Assembly: GCA_003963365.1 (NCBI GenBank)
Contig: RXJG01000003.1
Location: forward strand, 65,543-129,542
Origin: Sphingobacteriales bacterium
Lineage (GTDB): Bacteria > Bacteroidota > Bacteroidia > Chitinophagales > Chitinophagaceae
Length of the DNA stretch: 64,000 nt
Direction of reading: 5' to 3'
Positions within the stretch are counted from its first letter, which is position 1, and each line of letters begins with the position of its first letter. Of this stretch, positions 43,381 through 51,646 are shown in pieces. The translations under genes were made by a program, and so were the position numbers. The notes under the pieces were generated by a model, which worked only from the letters and a program-made list of their open reading frames with translations, did not search any database and had not been told where the DNA came from.

Positions 43381-45084
43381 TCAAATGTCCCCTTTTTTAA
43401 GCGCCTCAACTGCAAGGTTTGCCGCTCTTGCCGCTAGAGCCATATAGGTTAACGATGGGTTTTGTGTAGAGGTTGATGTCATACAAGCTCCATCGCTAAC
43501 AATAAGGTTTTTGCAGGCATGCAACTGATTGCTGCTATTTAGTAAAGATGTTTTTGGATCTTTCCCCATTCGTACACCACCCATTTCATGAATATCCAGT
43601 CCGGGTGCTTGTTTACTGTCCGTGACTTTAATATCAGTAAAACCTGCTTTTTCAAACATCTCCGTATATTGTTCTGTAAAATCCTTAATCAACTTTTCGT
43701 CATTATCATCATAGCTCACATTGAATTTTATCTGAGGTATTCCCCAGGCATCTTTCAAATGGCTGTCCAGTGACAGGTAGTTTGTTTCTTTAGGAATGGT
43801 TTCACCCATGCACTGACTTCCCACATACCATGGACCCAATGCATCTCCATTTGCTAATAATTTCGATTTTAATTCTTCTCCATATAATCCATTCGTATCA
43901 ACCCATGCTCCATAGCGGCCGGCATTAAATGTAGCGGCATAACCACGAAGAAAATCTGTTTCCTGCTTATATACATTTCTGAAACGTGGAATATAAGCAC
44001 CACTGGCTCTTCCATTTTCCGTTTTAAAGTCAAGCATACCATCGTACTTAGCCGATATCCTTGCACGGTAATTATGAAAGGCAAAATATTTCCCCAGTAA
44101 TCCATTATCATTTCCCAGGCCATTGGGGAAACGTTTAGAAGTTGAATTAAGTAAAACCAGGTTACTATTAATTGCACCGGCATTTAAGAAGATAACATCG
44201 GCAAAAAATTCTGTCGCTTCTTTTGTCTTTTCATCAATCACTCTTACACCTGTTGCTTTTTGTTTTTGTTCATCGTAAATAATAGAATGAACTACTGAAT
44301 GCGGCCGCAAAGTGAGATTGCCGGTTTTATCAGCCCAGGGAATGGTAGTAGAGTTCGCATTAAAATATCCGCCGAATGGGCAACCCCTTTGGCAAAGGTT
44401 TCTTGCCTGGCATTGACCCCGTCCCTGGTCTAAATGTATTTGCTGAGGCTGTGTAAGGTGAGCACATCTTGCAAAAATTACATGACGGTTTTTAAAATTC
44501 TTTGCAACGCTTTCTTTAAAATGATTCTCCACACAGCTTAATTCCCATGGTGGTAAAAATTCTCCATCCGGCAATGTGTCTAATCCATCTTTGTTACCGG
44601 CAATACCGGCAAACTTTTCTACATAACTGTACCATGGTGCTAAATCTTTATATCGAATGGGCCAGTCAACGGCAAAACCATCACGGGCAGGGCCTTCAAA
44701 ATCGAAATCACTCCAGCGTTGTGTTTGTCTTGCCCACATGATACTTTTACCACCTACATGATAACCTCGTATCCAGTCAAAAGGTTTTTCCTGAACATAT
44801 GGGTGCTCAGTATCCTTGCAAAAGAAATGCATAGCATCTTCCCTGAATGCATAACACCGGCTTACTACGGGATTATCTTTCTGTATTTCGTATGGTATTT
44901 CTCCACGATGCTCAAACTCCCAGGGCAACATATTTGTTGTAGGATAATCCTTAAGATGTTTTACATCTCTGCCCCTTTCAAGCAATAAAGTCTTCAACCC
45001 TTTCTCACATAACTCTTTTGCACTCCAGCCTCCGCTCATTCCGGCACCTATTACAATAGCATCAAATTTATTTTTATCTGGCAT
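43381..45084 (-). CDS. GMC family oxidoreductase (periplasmic sugar dehydrogenase type)
   Basis: 567 residues. The FAD-binding start is DAIVIGAGMSGGWSAKELCE. A cysteine cluster CQARNLCQRGCPFGG lies mid-protein. The C-terminal catalytic region holds HEMGGVRMG and the TQNPSLTYMALA motif with the active-site His and Asn. The pattern matches the catalytic subunit of membrane-bound gluconate or 3-keto-glucoside-type dehydrogenases, which work with a small subunit 3 and a cytochrome c. The subunit-3-like gene lies directly upstream; a cytochrome gene was not seen. The 136-bp gap between them carries a direct repeat. Confidence 0.87.
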   Translation of the reverse strand: MPDKNKFDAIVIGAGMSGGWSAKELCEKGLKTLLLERGRDVKHLKDYPTTNMLPWEFEHRGEIPYEIQKDNPVVSRCYAFREDAMHFFCKDTEHPYVQEKPFDWIRGYHVGGKSIMWARQTQRWSDFDFEGPARDGFAVDWPIRYKDLAPWYSYVEKFAGIAGNKDGLDTLPDGEFLPPWELSCVENHFKESVAKNFKNRHVIFARCAHLTQPQQIHLDQGRGQCQARNLCQRGCPFGGYFNANSTTIPWADKTGNLTLRPHSVVHSIIYDEQKQKATGVRVIDEKTKEATEFFADVIFLNAGAINSNLVLLNSTSKRFPNGLGNDNGLLGKYFAFHNYRARISAKYDGMLDFKTENGRASGAYIPRFRNVYKQETDFLRGYAATFNAGRYGAWVDTNGLYGEELKSKLLANGDALGPWYVGSQCMGETIPKETNYLSLDSHLKDAWGIPQIKFNVSYDDNDEKLIKDFTEQYTEMFEKAGFTDIKVTDSKQAPGLDIHEMGGVRMGKDPKTSLLNSSNQLHACKNLIVSDGACMTSTSTQNPSLTYMALAARAANLAVEALKKGDI

Positions 45085-45153
45085 GTTTTAGTTTTAAAAA
45101 AATTTATACTGATATTGACCCTGGCATTATTACTGCTATTAAACTTTTGTTGT

Positions 45154-45188
45154 GTCACTCACTTCATCTGTTGTCACTCTATTCATCT
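45154..45188. repeat. Direct repeat upstream of the GMC oxidoreductase gene
   Basis: GTCACTCACTTCATCT (45154-45169) and GTCACTCTATTCATCT (45173-45188) agree at 14 of 16 positions with a 19-bp pitch. They lie 70-104 bp before the GMC start codon and could be tandem regulator sites. Confidence 0.5.
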
Positions 45189-45220
45189 TCTGATTATAGT
45201 TTCCTGGTATTTCTTACAGC

Positions 45221-45754
45221 TTAAATCTTTACACAACCCTTAAAATTACTACCGGGCACCATCTTATATTTTTTAATACCAATCATATATTTTTCACTTC
45301 CCGTAAAACTCTGTAAAGTATATCGTTTGGTAAATGCATAAAATTGTGCTGCCGTGTTTTTCTCATCTTTTATTCCACTCTCCATTTCTTTTAATAAAGC
45401 TTTGCGTTGTGAGGCATCCATTTTATCGAAGGACGCATTAAATTTTTTATCACACACTTCTTTAAATGCTTTTAAACCATCCGTAAACAATTGCTGCTTT
45501 TCGGGTGGCTGGCAATCATCCATCATCTTCAATACAAATTCATGACTTTTCAGATCTTCAGCCCCAATAAAATCTTTTGTTCTGGGAATGATAGTTTTAC
45601 TTAGTTCATCAATCAAATGCTGATCGCCGCCATTGATCTTTAACTTTTTTAATGGAACAGCCACTGAGGCCGACTCATTGTTGTTACAAGAAGGCAATAC
45701 AGCTATCCCGGCGCCAATGATCGCTAATGTCTTTATTGCATCTCTTCTTTTCAT
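45221..45754 (-). CDS. Gluconate 2-dehydrogenase subunit 3 family lipoprotein
   Basis: 177 residues. The start KRRDAIKTLAIIGAGIAVLPSC combines a twin-arginine-type signal with a lipobox cysteine (Cys23). The body is the subunit 3 domain (LKSHEFVLKMMDDCQPPEKQ, FYAFTKRYTLQSFTGSEKYM). This small subunit chaperones and exports the GMC flavoprotein encoded next, so the pair acts in the periplasm. It starts 71 bp after the aldo/keto reductase gene. Confidence 0.88.
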   Translation of the reverse strand: MKRRDAIKTLAIIGAGIAVLPSCNNNESASVAVPLKKLKINGGDQHLIDELSKTIIPRTKDFIGAEDLKSHEFVLKMMDDCQPPEKQQLFTDGLKAFKEVCDKKFNASFDKMDASQRKALLKEMESGIKDEKNTAAQFYAFTKRYTLQSFTGSEKYMIGIKKYKMVPGSNFKGCVKI

Positions 45755-45825
45755 TTTATATTTATTTTATACTACTGCAAAGATTTAAAATATCAATATG
45801 AGCAGCACTTAAATTTATATTGTTC

Positions 45826-46842
45826 TCACTTTTCAAGTATCTGTTCAATATGCAGCAATTCTTTTTCACTGAACTCAAGATTATTTATTGCTGCCAGGTT
45901 ATCATCCAGTTGTTTTACTGAGCTGGCACCTATCAATACAGAAGTTACTCTGCTGTCTTTCATCAGCCAGGCAATCGCCATTTGTGCCAATGATTGACCA
46001 CGTTTTACAGCCATTTCATTTAACTCTTTGATCTTATCAATAACTTCCGGCGAAATATTTTCCTGTGTAATGGCTCCATTAGACAATCCTCTGCCCACTC
46101 TTGAATCGGCAGGAATGCCATTAAGATATTTATTGGTGAGTAACCCCTGTGCTAATGGAGAGAAAGGAATGCATCCAACGCCATGTTCACCTAATACATC
46201 CAGCAGGCTTTTATGAGTGGCGTTGTTTTTATCTTCTACCCAACGAACAAACATGGAATATTTTGGCTGATGAATTAAACAGGGAGTTCCTAATTGTTTC
46301 AAAATATGAAGAGCCTGCCTTGTTTGTTCTGCATCATAACTGGAGATACCTACATACAAAGCTTTACCACTTCTCACTATTGAATCTAACGCCATCATCG
46401 TTTCTTCCATCGGTGTGTCAGGATCTGGACGGTGCGAATAAAATATATCCACATAATCTAATCCCATTCTTTTCAAACTCTGATCTAAACTTGCTATCAA
46501 ATATTTCCGGCTTCCCCATTCGCCATAAGGGCCGGGCCACATATAATATCCTGCTTTAGTTGAAATGATGATCTCATCCCGGTAATTATCCAATCCTTCA
46601 TTCAATATCTTTCCAAAATTCTTTTCTGCTTCACCTGCCGGTGGTCCATAGTTATTAGCGAGGTCAAAATGTGTAATGCCTTTATCAAATGCATGAAAGA
46701 TGATGGACTTCATCGTTGCATAATCATCTACATTACCGAAGTTATGCCATAAGCCCAATGAAATAGCAGGCAGCATTAATCCGCTTTTACCACATCGGTT
46801 GTATTTCATTGAATCATATCGCATCGGGTATGCTGTGTACAT
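45826..46842 (-). CDS. Aldo/keto reductase (YghZ / L-glyceraldehyde-3-phosphate reductase type)
   Basis: 338 residues. The N-terminus MRYDSMKYNRCGKSGLMLP followed by ISLGLWHNFG is the YghZ family hallmark. HFDLANNYGP and DIFYSHRPDP carry the catalytic Asp, Tyr and His of the aldo/keto reductase tetrad. It reduces sugar aldehydes or ketones with NADPH. Its position between GH3 and the dehydrogenase pair suggests handling of oxidised or keto sugars. Gap to GH3: 15 bp. Confidence 0.88.
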   Translation of the reverse strand: MYTAYPMRYDSMKYNRCGKSGLMLPAISLGLWHNFGNVDDYATMKSIIFHAFDKGITHFDLANNYGPPAGEAEKNFGKILNEGLDNYRDEIIISTKAGYYMWPGPYGEWGSRKYLIASLDQSLKRMGLDYVDIFYSHRPDPDTPMEETMMALDSIVRSGKALYVGISSYDAEQTRQALHILKQLGTPCLIHQPKYSMFVRWVEDKNNATHKSLLDVLGEHGVGCIPFSPLAQGLLTNKYLNGIPADSRVGRGLSNGAITQENISPEVIDKIKELNEMAVKRGQSLAQMAIAWLMKDSRVTSVLIGASSVKQLDDNLAAINNLEFSEKELLHIEQILEK

Positions 46843-46857
46843 AAATTAAATTTGTTA

Positions 46858-49098
46858 TTACTGATAAATGAATGTTGCTTTCTTATCACCTATCATTAGT
46901 TCAAAATCCCCCGGTTCAGTTACGGTTTTGAGCTGCCTGTTTACGAAAGCCAGGTCATTTTTATCAATAGTAAAAGTTACAACTTTACTTTCACCTGCAT
47001 CCAATTCTATTTTTTGAAAAGCACGGAGGCGTTTCATACTTGGAGTAATACTGGCATACATATCTCTTGTATATAACTCAACGGAGTGTTTACCAGCTCT
47101 GCTGCCTGTATTTTTCACTGTAACAGAAACGGTAAGTTTAGCATCGCCACTCAATGTATTACTGCTCAGTTGAAGATTGCTGTATTCAAAGCTGGTATAA
47201 CTCAACCCGTAACCAAACTCAAACAACGGATCGTATCCTTTGCCTGCATTATCATTAAACACTTCTCTTACTTCTTCAGTTGGTTTGCGGTCATACAACA
47301 CTATTTCTCCCATACTTTTTGGATAGCTAAACGGTAATCTTCCGTTGGGATTATAATCACCAAACAAAACATCAGCCACAGCTTCTGCTGTTTTCTTTCC
47401 ACTCCAGTAAGTCATCAATATTCCGCTGGCAGCGGGTTCAATATTAGTGATAAATCTTGGTCTTCCTTCTGTTAATACTAATATCACTGGCTTACCTGTC
47501 ATCTCCGCTGCTTTCACTAATTCCTGCTGATCTTCTGCCAATGCTAAATCTCTTGTATTACCCGGACTTTCCGCATACGCATCTTCTCCAATACACATCA
47601 CAATCACATCCACATTATCTGCTGCTCTCTTCAAAGCAGTTACATTATAGTTTAACGGGTTATTAAATCCTTTGCCTGTAGTAGTAACAACATTAGCAGC
47701 ACCTGCTTTGTCTGTAATAGTTTGTAAAATAGTTTTGCTGTCTGCAGGATACCATTGCTCATTATTACCCTGCCAGGTATAACTCCAGCAACCATTTAAT
47801 GCAGTAATGCTTTGAGCAGAGGGACCGGCTACTAATACTTTGGTGTTTTTTGAAAGCGGCAGAACATTATTCTTATTTTTTAATAATGTCATTGCTTCAT
47901 GTGCTGCATCTAATGCCAATGTTTGATATTCTGATTTTCCAAAGTTTGATTTAGCTGCAGCTTCAGGATAAGGGTTATCAAATAAACCTAATTTGAATTT
48001 TAATGTCAGGATTCTTTTTACTGCATCATCAATCCTGCTCATTGGCACCTCTTTCAGTTTTACTGCCTCAAGTAATAAATCATAAAAAGAAAAATCAGAA
48101 GGAACCATGCTCATATCAATACCGGCATTGATAGCCATTGCAACTGCCTGTCTCGGGGTGGCGGCTACATTATGACGGGTATGCAAGCGAATAATATCTT
48201 CCCAATCAGTTACAATCACTCCCTGGAAACCGAGTTCCGTTCTCAATACATCTGTCAATAAATATTTATCAGCATGCACAGGCACTCCATTTATTTCACC
48301 GGAATTGATCATGATGGTAGATGAACCTGCTTTTACTGCTTCACGAAACTGTGGCAGATAATATTCCCGCATTTCAATCTCGGGCATATAGATCGGTGTT
48401 CTGTCTTTACCATTTCTTGAATTAGAATAACCCAGGTAGTGCTTCATGCAACTGGCAACTGCCGTTGGATTTTTTAATCCATCTTCTTCATATGCCTTGA
48501 TAGCAGCAGCACCCATTGTTTTTCCAATGTAAACATCTTCACCATATGTTTCAGGAAAGCGACTCCACAATGGTTGACGGCCGCAATCCAATACCGGTGC
48601 AAAATTCCATCTTACACCGGATGCCCGTTGTTCTTTGGCAGTTACTTTAGCCGCTGCAATGGGAAGATTAATATTTCTGGTTGCAGCCATTGCCAGGTTT
48701 TGAGGAAATAATGTTGAGTTAAGCGTATATGTTTGTCCGTGCATTCCATCCAATCCATATACTACCGGAATTTTTAATCTTGTATTCTTTGCTTCGTCCT
48801 GTATTTTAGTAATGATCTCATTCCATTTGTCTACCGTAAAACCATGTGCATTTACATTGAGAATTGACCCTACACCATGATTTACTACGGCATTCTTTAA
48901 CGCAACAGGATCGATATTGCCCTCGGTATCGCCCCAGCCTCCCTGTGCAATTACCGCAATGGTTACCTGTGTCATTTGTCCTACTTTTTCTTCCAGTGTC
49001 ATTTTCTTTACTAAGGCTGCAGCTTTTTGTTCATCGGTTTGTGCCCGGGCAATTTGATAAACAGCCATCAGCATCAGAATAGCAGTAAACTTTTTCAT
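46858..49098 (-). CDS. GH3 family beta-glycosidase (BglX type)
   Basis: 746 residues with a signal peptide (ending ARAQ). The GH3 N-terminal barrel has its nucleophile in GVIVTDWED (Asp298). The (alpha/beta)6 sandwich domain and the fibronectin-like FnIII domain follow, with ELYTRDMYASITP near the end. It removes terminal beta-glucose or related residues from oligosaccharides in the periplasm. The start overlaps the end of the epimerase gene by 4 bp, so the two are co-translated. Confidence 0.92.
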   Translation of the reverse strand: MKKFTAILMLMAVYQIARAQTDEQKAAALVKKMTLEEKVGQMTQVTIAVIAQGGWGDTEGNIDPVALKNAVVNHGVGSILNVNAHGFTVDKWNEIITKIQDEAKNTRLKIPVVYGLDGMHGQTYTLNSTLFPQNLAMAATRNINLPIAAAKVTAKEQRASGVRWNFAPVLDCGRQPLWSRFPETYGEDVYIGKTMGAAAIKAYEEDGLKNPTAVASCMKHYLGYSNSRNGKDRTPIYMPEIEMREYYLPQFREAVKAGSSTIMINSGEINGVPVHADKYLLTDVLRTELGFQGVIVTDWEDIIRLHTRHNVAATPRQAVAMAINAGIDMSMVPSDFSFYDLLLEAVKLKEVPMSRIDDAVKRILTLKFKLGLFDNPYPEAAAKSNFGKSEYQTLALDAAHEAMTLLKNKNNVLPLSKNTKVLVAGPSAQSITALNGCWSYTWQGNNEQWYPADSKTILQTITDKAGAANVVTTTGKGFNNPLNYNVTALKRAADNVDVIVMCIGEDAYAESPGNTRDLALAEDQQELVKAAEMTGKPVILVLTEGRPRFITNIEPAASGILMTYWSGKKTAEAVADVLFGDYNPNGRLPFSYPKSMGEIVLYDRKPTEEVREVFNDNAGKGYDPLFEFGYGLSYTSFEYSNLQLSSNTLSGDAKLTVSVTVKNTGSRAGKHSVELYTRDMYASITPSMKRLRAFQKIELDAGESKVVTFTIDKNDLAFVNRQLKTVTEPGDFELMIGDKKATFIYQ

Positions 49099-50324
49099 AT
49101 TGATGATATTAATGTATTATGATTGATACCAACTAATTTGTTGATACGATTAACGATTTCAATACAGGCACGGCTGTTGTGATAAGGACATTTCCAGAAA
49201 CCGGTCTTATCCTGTCCTTTCATAGGTGATCCATCTGCTTCTACACCCCAATACCATTCACCACCTTGTTGATCTTTGATGTATTGTTTTACAAACTTCC
49301 AGCCCTGATACGATAACTCAAGATATTTTTGATCACTGGTCAGCTCATATGCATTCATAAAACCAACCATTGCTTCAGCCTGTGGCCATGAATGTTTTTC
49401 TTTTATTAAGTGATTATTGGCTGATTCATATTCATACCATAATCCCCCATCTTTATCTAATCCTTCCATTGAAGCCTGAGTAATTTTCAATGCCCATTCA
49501 TTCATTTTGCTTTTCCATTCCTCCTTTTGAATGACTGATGCAGCTTCACATAATAACCATGCTGCTTCTATATCATGTCCATAGGAAATCAAATCTGATT
49601 TCACCTCCCAGTTTTCATCCATAAAAAGATTAAGGTGATGATGCTGATGATTGATAATATATTGATCAAATACGGACAAAAGATTCTCAATCTGAAGTTT
49701 TAAAAACACTTCGGGATAGATACGGTAAAAATTAGTATATGCCTCTATAATGTGCAGGTGAGTATTCATCGTCTTCTTTTCATTGTTATCTTTTGCACTC
49801 AGCCGCATATCTTCCAGCAGTTTCCATTCTCTTGTAGTCGCCTCCAAATATCCGAGATTCTTTTTATCAAAACTGTGTATTTCCAGTAATTGAAAAAGTT
49901 CTTTGCAAAAATTCAAAGCTCTTTCATCTTGTGTTGCTTTATAATATTCACTCATTCCATATATACAAAAAGCAAGAGCATACATTTGTTTTCTTGTCTG
50001 CAATGGTTTTCCTTCTGCAGTTAAAGACCAATAAATACCTCCATATTCTTTATCATGAAAATGGTCAGATATATATTTAAAAGCCCGGCTGGCTGTTTTT
50101 AAATATTCATCATTATTGGTCATTAAATATCCTGCCGAAAAAGCCCATAGAATACGACTGTTTAGTACACTTCCTTTAGGAGCCAGTTCATCAACAGTAC
50201 CATGTTCATCTATCCGTCCATAAAAACCGCCATGCTTTACATCGATGGTATGTGTTAACCAGTAGTTTAGAACCTGGCTTAGTTCATCCATCATTTCATG
50301 TCGGTATGTTTGTATGTCGGTCAT
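49095..50324 (-). CDS. AGE family epimerase, probable cellobiose 2-epimerase
   Basis: 409 residues of the N-acylglucosamine 2-epimerase superfamily. The histidines typical of cellobiose 2-epimerases are present: NTHLHIIEAY (near 188-191), YGHDIEAAW (His250) and CPYHNSRA (His382). In the Bacteroides fragilis mannan pathway, this enzyme turns beta-1,4-mannobiose into mannosyl-glucose for the GH130 phosphorylase, which is encoded 80 bp upstream here. An 8-bp repeat array overlaps the start codon and the first nine codons; the conserved part begins near residue 10, so a downstream ATG at codon 11 or 12 is an alternative start. Confidence 0.88.
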   Translation of the reverse strand: MTDIQTYRHEMMDELSQVLNYWLTHTIDVKHGGFYGRIDEHGTVDELAPKGSVLNSRILWAFSAGYLMTNNDEYLKTASRAFKYISDHFHDKEYGGIYWSLTAEGKPLQTRKQMYALAFCIYGMSEYYKATQDERALNFCKELFQLLEIHSFDKKNLGYLEATTREWKLLEDMRLSAKDNNEKKTMNTHLHIIEAYTNFYRIYPEVFLKLQIENLLSVFDQYIINHQHHHLNLFMDENWEVKSDLISYGHDIEAAWLLCEAASVIQKEEWKSKMNEWALKITQASMEGLDKDGGLWYEYESANNHLIKEKHSWPQAEAMVGFMNAYELTSDQKYLELSYQGWKFVKQYIKDQQGGEWYWGVEADGSPMKGQDKTGFWKCPYHNSRACIEIVNRINKLVGINHNTLISSI

Positions 50325-50328
50325 GTCG
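50297..50328. repeat. 8-bp repeat array over the start of the epimerase gene
   Basis: Plus-strand units CATGTCGG, TATGTTTG and TATGTCGG (50297-50320), then TCATGTCG. The array covers the start codon at 50322-50324 and codons 2 to 9. The ATGTTTGTATG core is shared with 37727-37737. Confidence 0.7.
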
Positions 50329-50404
50329 TCGTTTGAGAATAAAAGCCTGTTAAGAATAACAGGCTGCCAAAACTAACTGTATGAGAATAAATAAATAAAT
50401 AATA

Positions 50405-51625
50405 CTAAACCTTAACTGCATCCATTTGCATCCGCACATTGCCATCCTTATCTATAAACTGTCTGTTTTTGTCAATAATTTTATTGATTGTTTCAACTGA
50501 TTTTAAAGAACGAAAACCATCAGGGGCGGTATTCATCACATAATCAGTTAACCAATCAATGGTTGTAGTAGCCACATGCATGCGGCTGTCAGAAGAAGCA
50601 TAATAGATAAATACAGTACCATCTTCATCTGCAATCCACCCGTTACTAAATACCACATTGCTTACATCACCAATTCTTTCTTCGCCTTCCGGTGCAATAA
50701 AATACCCGGCAGGTTTATAAATTGTTTTTGTCAGGTCTTTCAAATCAGTCATAAACAAATACAAAACATAACGCATGCCTGCCGCTGTATTTCTTACCCC
50801 ATGTGCCAAATGCAACCATCCATATTTTGTTTTAATTGGTGCCGGACCTGCTCCGTTTTTTAATTCCGAAATCGTATGATAAACTCTTTTATCTATAATT
50901 ACTTCCTCATTTACCTGTGCATTGATCATCGAATCACTTAATCCAAAACCTATACCACTTCCACTGCCCGCTGTAATAAAACTATCCTGTGGCCTTGTAT
51001 AAAAAGCGTATTTGCCATTGACAAATTCAGGATGCAACACTACATTGCGTTGCTGTGGCGATTTTGTTTTTAAATCAGCTAAACGTTCCCAGTTTTTTAA
51101 ATCTTTTGTTCTTACTATACCACACTGAGCAATGGCAGATGATTGATCGCCGGGCGCTGCAGCGGGATCTTTTCGTTCTGTACAAAACAATCCATATATC
51201 CACCCATCTTCATGCTGCACCAGCCGCATATCATATATGTTTGTATCGGGAATTTCTGTTTCCGGAATCGTCACTGGTTGTGGCCAGCATTTAAAGTTGT
51301 CAATACCAGTAGAACTTTCAGCAATAGCAAAAAAGGATTTACGGTCTGCCCCTTCAACTCTTGCAATTAAAAGATACCGGTTGTTCCATTTTATTGCACC
51401 GGCATTCATTACCGCATTAATGCCAAACCGCTCCATTAAAAACGGGTTGGTTTGAATATTTAAATCATATCGCCAGTATAAAGGAATATGCGCCGCTGTT
51501 AAAACGGGATATTTATAACGATTAAAAATACCGTTGCCATTGCGCAACTTTTCATTTTTACGCTGAATGAGTAACTGCTGCTCCTTATCCAGCTCTTTTA
51601 ATCGTTTATAAAATGATTTTTCCAT
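50405..51625 (-). CDS. GH130 mannosyl-glucose phosphorylase
   Basis: 406 residues of the five-bladed GH130 fold. The catalytic aspartate lies in NIYDMRL (Asp132), the phosphate-binding region includes GRNVVLHPEF-type residues (QRNVVLHPEF here), and GAGPAPIKTKYGWLHLAHG is typical of GH130_1. It phosphorolyses 4-O-beta-D-mannosyl-D-glucose to alpha-mannose 1-phosphate and glucose in the cytoplasm. It is adjacent to the symporter (21 bp) and the 2-epimerase (80 bp), as in the characterised B. fragilis mannan cluster. Confidence 0.92.
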   Translation of the reverse strand: MEKSFYKRLKELDKEQQLLIQRKNEKLRNGNGIFNRYKYPVLTAAHIPLYWRYDLNIQTNPFLMERFGINAVMNAGAIKWNNRYLLIARVEGADRKSFFAIAESSTGIDNFKCWPQPVTIPETEIPDTNIYDMRLVQHEDGWIYGLFCTERKDPAAAPGDQSSAIAQCGIVRTKDLKNWERLADLKTKSPQQRNVVLHPEFVNGKYAFYTRPQDSFITAGSGSGIGFGLSDSMINAQVNEEVIIDKRVYHTISELKNGAGPAPIKTKYGWLHLAHGVRNTAAGMRYVLYLFMTDLKDLTKTIYKPAGYFIAPEGEERIGDVSNVVFSNGWIADEDGTVFIYYASSDSRMHVATTTIDWLTDYVMNTAPDGFRSLKSVETINKIIDKNRQFIDKDGNVRMQMDAVKV

Positions 51626-51646
51626 GTTTGCTTGTTTTAATAGTTA

